A DNA stretch of 64,000 nt from Zhengitettix transpicula (lineage: Eukaryota > Arthropoda > Insecta > Orthoptera > Tetrigidae). The first letter of the stretch is position 1, and each line of letters opens with the position of its first letter. The translations under genes and the position numbers were made by a program. The DNA lies in contig CM073593.1 in the NCBI GenBank assembly GCA_037074705.1, forward strand, positions 21,293,001-21,357,000. Reading direction: 5' to 3'. This document shows, piece by piece, positions 57,615 through 64,000 of this stretch. Under the pieces are notes generated by a model. It saw only the letters and a list, made by a program, of their open reading frames with translations, did no database searches and was not told where the DNA came from.

Positions 57615-58235
57615 AAATTTCATTGACTTAGAGCTGCAAGGGGAAAAAAAATACCACTACCAACATGATTAGGGCCATAAACGCTTTCAAAACTAAATTG
57701 TAGCTTGTAATTAATCAAATAAATACGAAAGATTTTAAACAGATTTGAAAGTAAGAACAAGTCCAGAGTTAAATTACGGCATTTACGTGACAAAAGGAAG
57801 AAATATTCTGAGTGAATTTGAAAGTCGTTTTTCCGATTTTAACGAATTGACGAATATTGTAAACTTTTATGAGTTATCCGTTCTCTTGTGCAGACGTTGA
57901 AAAATCTGCGACTGAAATATCAAACTCCTTGTATCTAGACTTGTTTTCTGTCGAAAATGAGATATTGCAGATCATTTCGTATATACATCTGAAAGCCAGA
58001 GGAAGTGATGTCTTTTATATCTGATGACAAATATTCATGTTTAAAACAAATTTCTCTTCATATAATTTAATTATTAGCGTTACTTATCTATACGAATCTG
58101 TGTTTTCTAGAAGGAAAATCAAAATATCGCAGTCGGCTAACTGACGAACACATGCCATCCTTTCTACGAGTCATCCTATGAAAACTACGCGGCGTGCATT
58201 CATCGACATCCAAAGATTTTGTGTTAGTGACGTAG
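57615..58235 (+). pseudogene. hAT transposase C-terminal fragment
   Basis: With stops and frameshifts the plus strand reads NMIRAINAFKTKL, then GRNILSEFESRFSDFNELTN, and finally YESVFSRRKIKISQSAN followed by RTHAILSTSHPMKT. These correspond to the I.AF..KL segment, the EF..RF.DF block and the C-terminal dimerisation motif (Y.CESxFSxMKxxKSxxRSxLTDEHL) of SCAND3/ZBED-related hAT transposases. The DNA-binding N-terminus is missing and the catalytic core incomplete. Confidence 0.75.
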
Positions 58236-58559
58236 ATATACACATAATTACAATTGTTATTACGTAGGCGTAAACTGAAAAATTAGATTAAGTGTCCTTC
58301 ATTTGAAAATCAGAAACAATATTTTAAATAAGTTTGATTAATTATTTTTTAAAAAGTTCATTTACAATAATTGGTTCATTAATTTAAGTAAGAAACAAAT
58401 CCTGCATGATGTATTTAACGTTGTACCTATGGGGAAAAGAACGTTAGTCTTCCTACTAATAGGATAAGCAAAAAGTTAGCAATTCTATTTTTTTTTCATT
58501 TTAACCAAATATTAATCTAGTCCCTATAAGAGAACATATTATCATAAGAACTAAATTAA

Positions 58560-58985
58560 CTAAAATTTTACAAGAAAATAACAATCGCTAAAAATCTAAA
58601 CATTTTAAGAGTTTCAACAACCAATTATTAAATACTCTTGCTAGTACTAACATATTTATTAAAAATAATCCAGATTTAATATTCACTGAAGCCGATAAAG
58701 AAGCAAGCACAGTTGCACTACATAAATATGATTATTTAAACAATGCTGATGGGCCAATTTATTGAGAATGGCAATATTGGTTTATGAAATTAGTGTTACA
58801 TAAATTGAAATCCATTTTAAAGAGATGGAGAAATAATAATTTCATTATTACTTCCAGAGCATATGCCCTCCCAAAAAAAAAAGTTTTTATCTTATAGATT
58901 AACAGTTTCCTTAACAAATAGTCCTTTTACATAACATTTAGAATTTTTTATATAATTTACTCAATAAAGAAAGGTCTTAAGAAAA
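58560..58985 (+). pseudogene. Penelope-like reverse transcriptase N-terminal fragment
   Basis: The plus strand reads IKNNPDLIFTEADKEASTVA followed by LHKYDYLNNADGPIY, then KLKSILKRWRNNNFIITSRA followed by YALPKKK. This is the PLE RT entry: the xDxxxxxADKGxxxVxxxxxxY block followed by the (R)AYGLPKIHK motif. The family consensus Gly after ADK is replaced by Glu, and a stop lies after PIY. The RT palm is absent. It lies within the hAT element. Confidence 0.8.
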
Positions 58986-59039
58986 ATTAATTTTAGTCAC
59001 ATTGTATTCAGATCCCCCCCCCCCCCTTACTTACTTTTG

Positions 59040-59560
59040 TCGATCGCTTGCCGCATACTTTGTTTGCGGTCGACCGCTGATAGTACAAGCCTGAGCACTC
59101 CTGGTGTACGTATTCGTGGAACTATGACTGGGATGACCGCGAGCCAATTAATAGTGAACCATGGTAAAGCATACGCAATGGCCTGAGCAAGCTGCAATTA
59201 TTGCGGCGTGGAAGCTCGCCTGTCTGTCTCCGTGATAGATTGTCCTGGCGCGCTCACACATTACTCAGCCGTGTTCCCCACATGTCGTAGCTTTTATTTC
59301 CCTCCCCGAGTGTAAATTTCATCCATCTTCTTCGCCAACAGTTCTTAGGTTTTTTAAAAGTCTCTTTCTCTCGCTCTCGCATTGTGACGGTTTTCTTTTC
59401 TCACAAGTCAGGCTTTCAGGCACAAACAAACGCTTGTTGGCTCGGGACCAGATGCAGGGCTCGGGACACAAAAGCGTCGGCGTCGAGAGGTTGATGTCTC
59501 GTCACTGCCCCTCGCCAAACAAAGCGTGGCACTGGACGCATTAATCACAGGGCCACTATC
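59040..59560. promoter_or_regulatory. GC-rich island with GAGA-like sites
   Basis: The first 60 bases are the hAT right end. Beyond it, the sequence has CTCTTTCTCTCGCTCTCGCA (59,361 on; inverse GAGA-type sites), CCAATTAATAGTGAACC, GGCACAAACAAACGC (forkhead-like) and many CpGs. No coding domain. Candidate regulatory DNA by composition and motif only. Confidence 0.3.
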
Positions 59561-59834
59561 CCGCAACAATCTGGCAACATCTTTCATTTCGTCGTCAAGT
59601 GTCCGTCGTGTGTCTTCTCCACTAATTGTTTTACATTCCCAGTTTCACTTCACTTCTCCCTCGTTGAGTTATTTCACTTCATTTTACCATCTATGTTACA
59701 TTATTATTCCTAAGTGGAGATTTCATACGATTTATGTCCCGATTGATAAAATCATATATTTTACGAAAACATTTTTTTTATATCTCTCATGTAACTGGCG
59801 CATTGTTAAATATTTTAGATGTCCTAATATATTG
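59561..59834. other. Spacer
   Basis: A 105-codon frame (59526-59843) runs across it and into an AT-rich repeat; no domain recognised. Confidence 0.3.
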
Positions 59835-60645
59835 ATTATATAATCTGGACCTGGTCATAAATATAATCACCAATAAACTAACCAAGAACAAGTCTTCGTA
59901 ATATATATATATTTTAATTTATTGTTTATATTCGCGTCAACATAAAAGTCACTGGCGACTTTCCATACCTAATACATGAAATTATTACAATTAGTTCATA
60001 TTAACTATGCATTTTATTCTTAGTCTCAGATTCATTGTCTATTTACATTAGATCTTGAATGCAGGTTTCCGTACTAAACTTTAATAGGTTATTTATTGCC
60101 GCTGCTGAGGTACATAACTTCCTTCTCGTGTATGTCTGAATTGGGGATTTTCTAGTCCTGTCGTGTTTTGGGCAGTCGTAGAGGACATGCTGGATCGTCG
60201 GGGCAGCCTTGCATGCGTCACATGTAGGTTGCGGTGATATATAGAATAGATAGGAGTGTGTGAGGTTAGAATGGAGAGTTATAAACCTAGCAACAATCAT
60301 CTGCTGTCTCCGAGAGAGATTGCCAGCGAAAGATAATCCTCCATGTTACACTCATTTCAGGTTATATTGAACTTACTCCTTAAGAATAATCTAATTCATT
60401 GATTATCTTGGTTAGTTTATTTGTGACTATATTTATAACTAGGTCCGGATTGTATAATCAATATATATTAAAATATTCTCAAAGGGTGATCCGAATATAC
60501 CATGGAGGATTATGAATCAAGTCAAAATGAAGACGATGCCTACGGCTGAAATGATGTAAGTTCCTGAATTGTTAAATATAATTTATTTTTGTGAAATGAA
60601 AAACATAAATATTACAAGGACTTGTTCTTGGTTAGTTTATTTCAG
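59835..60645. mobile_element. LINE fragment bordered by inverted copies of its 3' end
   Basis: Copy A (about 59835-59912) and copy B (about 60404-60480) are inverted: A carries TTGATTATATAATCTGGACC, TGGTCATAAATATAATCAC and AATAAACTAACCAAG; B carries CTTGGTTAGTTTATTTGTGA, ATTTATAACTAGGTCCGG and TTGTATAATCAATATAT. A third partial copy (60,612-60,640, GGACTTGTTCTTGGTTAGTT) matches the other half of A. Further, GATAATCCTCCATG (60,331 on) is inverted at CATGGAGGATTATG (60,501 on). This mosaic fits a LINE or PLE that inserted with an inverted 5' part. Confidence 0.6.
60043..60300 (-). pseudogene. LINE C-terminal zinc-knuckle fragment (RNase H side)
   Basis: The 85-codon minus frame reads ARFITLHSNLTHSYLFYISP, then QPTCDACKAAPTIQHVLYDC and PKHDRTR. 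This is the CxxC...HxxxxC motif (RLxxGHxxLTHxYLxxxxxxPxCxxCxxxxTxxHxLxxCPxxxxxR) found after the RNase H domain of I/R1/jockey-type LINE proteins. It ends with a short tail and a stop at the correct distance. Only this tail of the element remains. Confidence 0.85.
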
Positions 60646-61550
60646 ATCGTTTTAGATGTTATGATTCACCTTATTACTAAATTCTAGTAAATTCATCCAT
60701 TCCCAATAATGCCTTTTAACACTTTATTTACTCATTATGACCTTCATTCATTAAGCCCTCACTACAATGTCTTGATCTTAAGTGTCGATTTCTATAGAAA
60801 TTATCATTTTGGGAAAACACAGTTTTGGAAACCAAGTTTTATCACGTATATGTGGTGCATTTATGAAATTTTAGGATTTTTTAAAATAAAAGGATCGTAT
60901 AATTTTCAAGTACTACTTACATATTCAAAATTTATATTTTGTTTTGCAAAGTGAAAACAGTTACTACGACTATGCTTTTCTAGTAACGAGCAATAATTTT
61001 TCTCTCAAGGTTTCATAGGAAGATTAAATTATAGTAGCATGGTATATAATGTTATTTACGTAAGTCTTAAATTTTTTAATGTATTTGTTTAATTCTCGTG
61101 TTCTTGGTACTGTCTCTGAACCACCTTCACTGTCAGCTGCTTCATGATACAGAGAAAGCTCTGGTAGTTTCACACCGTACTGGTAGCGTCGATCCCCAAA
61201 AACCTGGACAGCAGTCTTTGCCAACTGTTAACTATTCTATTCTTTCGACTTTACTAACTTTCTAATCACAATAGGTAATGTTTTACTAAAACTGACTTAT
61301 AAGTTATCTCTCAATCCTCTACTACCTTTCCTCAACTCGGTTGCTAACAACTCTTTATTCTTATAAATTAACTTTTCGTCTCCGCGATAACTAACTTCCT
61401 CCTCTCTCACGTAACTGAAAATCAGAGATTAACTGCCCGCTCGAACTCGTAATTGCCTGCCTCACTTTTTCAAATATATATTATCTCCTTGTACTATCAC
61501 TCGCAATAGTTTCATGAATAATAATATATTAACTTTACACCTCGGACTGT
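60646..61550. other. AT-rich spacer
   Basis: Chance frames only. No repeats with clear ends. Confidence 0.4.
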
Positions 61551-61945
61551 TTTTAAAGGTGTATGTTCCGGGGTCACAGACCTTTGGTATACGGTAAGAG
61601 TTGTTTAGTGTTCCCATTGGAACAGTCGGCCAGCTGCCTCCTAAACTGGTAGAAGCACGGAGAAGGGAATGCAGCGTCCCCACAGAAAACCCCTCTCCCG
61701 CCATCGGAAGGGCGTGGGAGAAGTACCCAATGCCCGACGTACCTGATGCAGGTTTTCCATGGTTTGTCCTGCATCACTTTTAGGCGAATGTCGGGTACGA
61801 TCCTTAAACTATAGCCCGGAGGCCCTAGTTAACCCTTGGCTACCTTCCTTTACCCTTCCGAATCCCCCTTTCAAATCCCTTCGTAAGCTATTAAAGGCGA
61901 GTTGCCACGACGTGGATTACCCTCAAGTAGCGTGTTACTTTAAAG
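61551..61945 (+). mobile_element. Family A retroposon, 5'-truncated sense copy
   Basis: This is the only well-conserved copy on the plus strand: GGTGTATGTTCCGGGGTCAC, CAGTCGGCCAGCTGCCTCCT, ATGCAGGTTTTCCATGGTTT, AACCCTTGGCTACCTTCC, then GAGTTGCCACGACGTGG and an A-rich end near 61,945. The 5' half of the longest copy is missing. TTTAAAG at 61552-61558 and near 61,939 may be a short TSD. Two frames of 60-80 codons are shadows. Confidence 0.85.
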
Positions 61946-62905
61946 AAAAGAGAAGTATCGTTTACATGATGTGATGACTTTCAGAACGGTGATTTAACTA
62001 GTGGAATCTAACAGATATGCCACCGTCCGTATCGTTGCAATTGTAACAATCCGACAATGTTTAAAAATTCCAATATCGAATATTCTGCGTAATTATATGG
62101 TTTTACTCCAAAGTCTTCAACCCTAGTAGGGATGATCAAGAAACTAATGCAAGTTGAATAGCGTAAGCTGGGACTGGACGAAGAATAGAAGTGGTGAATA
62201 ATTGATATCATCCCATGCACAATCCAGCTGTGGCTTTCAAAGATTATTATTCTTCATATTCAAAAAAATATTTTGTGAGATGCAGTTCCGCCTTCAAGAA
62301 AATAGTTGAATGTCGCGCACTCTAGTGCAAACATGAACGATGTTTTCTAACAGAAAAGTCCGTACCTGTGATATTTTCCAGAAATAAGGGTAGCCGAGGG
62401 TAAGAACCAAAACACAGGTGTTTGGTAGATCAATGGAACCAGTCAGTCTATTCAAGACACCCTTACAGTTGTCACGTAATCTTCCTTTTGTTGCCGCGGC
62501 CTCCTCGTGGACATTGAATCTTATTTACCTACATATCGAATTCTGTGTTATTATGAGACGCAAGTAAAACCAACCTTGATAAAAAAAATCCTAGAGTAAT
62601 CGCTGTGCTGAATAGAATTTAAAAGAACGACCCCTGTGATTTATAAAAATTATCGTGATGAAATAAATTCGCCTGAAAGAGAGGAACTAATTTTAATACG
62701 AAGGAATATATGTCATTTAAATTAAACTTTCCTAGTCTATCTACATTTTTAAAAAATTGTTACACCCCTACCCCATGTTCACTGATAAAAATATAAGTGT
62801 TGCATCATCGAATATTGAAAGTTAATAAATTATTAGGTCTTAGCAGTCATAACTGACTTAACGACGGTTGTCCGAAACGTTCTTGGTCTGACAATACAAA
62901 GACAA
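61946..62905. other. AT-rich spacer with a PLE-type core at 62.85 kb
   Basis: CTGACTTAAC-GAC-GGTT-GTC-C-GAAACG at 62853-62879 has pairable GAC/GTC between the two core motifs, like other PLE-type ends in this window. Otherwise nothing recognised. Confidence 0.35.
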
Positions 62906-62908
62906 TTT

Positions 62909-63412
62909 ATGTTTCCTAAAAAGTTTTATTTTTTAACAAATTTTGTATTAATACATCTCATCCACAGATATTCCACTACCATGATTCACAGTCACTTCTT
63001 GATACGACGAAAAACATTGACCAGGAAGGAAAATTTTGAGTTTACGGAATTGATGGTAGTCCGAAAGATCCAAATCAGGGATGTTACTGAACCTTATATC
63101 GTAAATCGCTCAACCATAGCCATGACGCTTTTGTTGGCCTGTGCGTTGACCTGTTGGAAAATACTTTTCATTCTGCAAACTGAGTCTGTTTCAGAAATTA
63201 TTCGTTTCGTTAGAAGTATAGAAAAGTGTTTCCTTGTTATTGTTTTAACTTTTTCAAGATATTCGATCAATTTAATATCGATTCCATCCCAGAAACCCGA
63301 AGCTATGACCTATTATCGATTTTCTGCAGTAAATTTTGTCCGCTTTTGTGGAATGTGCTATGTTGACGGTCCACAAAATGGCCCTGGAATGAAAAAGTTT
63401 ACTTTCCGGTGA
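62909..63412 (+). CDS. Unrecognised 167-codon frame, doubtful
   Basis: This is the longest open frame in the window. The N-terminal part starts MFPKKFYFLTNFVLIHLIHR, a hydrophobic, Phe/Leu/Ile-rich stretch. A second hydrophobic run (TIAMTLLLACALTCWKILFI) is near residues 68-87. The end reads YYRFSAVNFVRFCGMCYVDG. I recognise no family. In AT-rich DNA of 64 kb one chance frame of this size is not surprising. It begins just after a PLE-type GAAACG core, so it might instead be part of an unknown mobile element. Confidence 0.15.
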   Translation: MFPKKFYFLTNFVLIHLIHRYSTTMIHSHFLIRRKTLTRKENFEFTELMVVRKIQIRDVTEPYIVNRSTIAMTLLLACALTCWKILFILQTESVSEIIRFVRSIEKCFLVIVLTFSRYSINLISIPSQKPEAMTYYRFSAVNFVRFCGMCYVDGPQNGPGMKKFTFR

Positions 63413-63778
63413 AAATTCTTTCTGGGCAAAGAAGATTCTTGAGGTAATTGAAATTGGAAATAGTCCAACTTATTTTAACAGATGCTGGATTCGACTTACT
63501 ACTCCTGTGGTTTTCCTGCATCAGACAGAAACAGGAAAAGATTTTAATCACTACAAATTGGCCGGACTCAAGGTGACTTTCCAGGCTTAACTTCGTATAT
63601 AGGGGGAAAAAAAGAAAAGATGAAGAAGAGAACGCCAGAAAGGGATAACTTCTTCCTTTCGGATTTTCCTGTCCTTGGTGTTAAACCAGGGACTCTAAAT
63701 TCAGGTTAAATTGTTACGTCTCTTATTGGAACAGTCTTCTAGCTGCCCCCACTTTGCTTCTGCACAACAAACTCTGAT
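63413..63778. other. Spacer
   Basis: Near 63,725 ATTGGAACAGTCTTCTAGCTGC recalls a very short, decayed piece of the family A sense strand; nothing else seen. Confidence 0.3.
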
Positions 63779-63985
63779 GACCTCCTGTGGAGTAGGGTCC
63801 AGCGTCACTTCCTCGCATCAAAGAGGGTCCCGAGTTCGAGTCCCGGCCAGGGCATGCACGTTGTTTGGGTGCGTGTTTCTATACTGAGAAACCCCTGACA
63901 ATTAGTTGCAAATGCAACAGAATGCAAAGTCGCTAATGACCTTAGCAGTTGATGCGACTATAAATATTAGAATGGCGTGATACAT
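63779..63985 (+). mobile_element. tRNA-derived SINE, third copy
   Basis: CCTCCTGTGGAGTAGGGTCC (decayed A box), AGCGTCACTTCCTCGCATCA and AGTTCGAGTCC (B box, 63833-63843) match the head of the 8.6-kb SINE. The body after GGCATG differs, with a GACTATAAATATTAGAATGG-like tail, so it is another subfamily. The window ends at its tail, so a TSD could not be checked. Confidence 0.8.
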
Positions 63986-64000
63986 GGACCAAGAGTCCGA

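Larger units (their letters stand above)
57458..59103 (+). mobile_element. hAT transposon with near-perfect 8-bp TSD and a nested PLE fragment
   Basis: The left end CAGGGGTGCTTAAAC and the inverted right end CAGGAGTGCTCAGGC are hAT-type terminal repeats. The 8-bp flanks GTATACGT (57450-57457) and GTGTACGT (59104-59111) match at 7 of 8. A decayed hAT transposase tail lies inside (57.62-58.23 kb), and a Penelope reverse-transcriptase fragment at 58.56-58.98 kb appears to be a later insertion. A short C homopolymer is near 59,014-59,027. Confidence 0.85.

Noticed and set aside
63722..63755. A seventh family A copy
   Set aside because: Only about 25 bases recall the family; too short and diverged to claim.

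Overview
The window looks like gene-poor nuclear DNA of an insect, most probably a cockroach-like (Blattodea) genome. The evidence is AT-rich sequence without bacterial gene packing, no long open reading frame, no recognisable host exon, and a dense layer of decayed arthropod-type transposable elements with SINEs, compound microsatellites and AT-rich spacers. The order-level assignment is an inference from the repeat types and I could not test it by search. Almost every open frame here is a chance frame or a fragment of a dead transposon.

Layout. 0-10 kb: a Penelope-like element (PLE) remnant with a GIY-YIG endonuclease end, two PLE foldbacks, a 262-bp tandem duplication, three GC-richer islands, a compound microsatellite, a tRNA-derived SINE with intact target-site duplication (TSD) and a mariner pseudogene. 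10-18 kb: a cluster of LTR-like elements (family C) inserted at ATAT, and a Ty3/Gypsy integrase tail. 18-23 kb: three copies of a 0.5-kb poly(A)-tailed retroposon (family A), a regulatory-looking island and a LINE tail. 24-31 kb: GC-rich islands, two antisense LINE reverse-transcriptase pseudogenes, a PLE foldback and a piggyBac-like MITE with TTAA TSD. 31.8-35.2 kb: a large nested inverted-repeat element. 36-40 kb: two more family C elements. 40-48 kb: islands, an inverted-repeat element, a Helitron with canonical ends, a second MITE copy, and a PLE into which a family A retroposon has inserted. 50-52 kb: a jockey-clade LINE pseudogene. 54-60.6 kb: a foldback element, another family C element, a hAT transposon with a PLE fragment inside it, and a LINE RNase-H-side fragment among inverted repeats. 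61.5-64 kb: a family A copy, one unrecognised 167-codon frame and a last SINE.

About a dozen GC-richer islands of 0.2-0.9 kb, rich in homeodomain-like, TCF-like, CRE-like and GAGA-like motifs, alternate with AT-rich DNA. They resemble conserved noncoding regulatory elements of a developmental gene neighbourhood, but this is inference only. The best-supported observations are structural: exact TSDs and termini for family A, family C, hAT, Helitron, piggyBac-MITE and SINE copies; a splice-donor-like GTGAGT/GTAAGT conserved in six family C copies; serial insertion of family C into ATAT; and hammerhead-like CTGAnGA...GAAAC cores in PLE ends. I saw no clearly new gene system.
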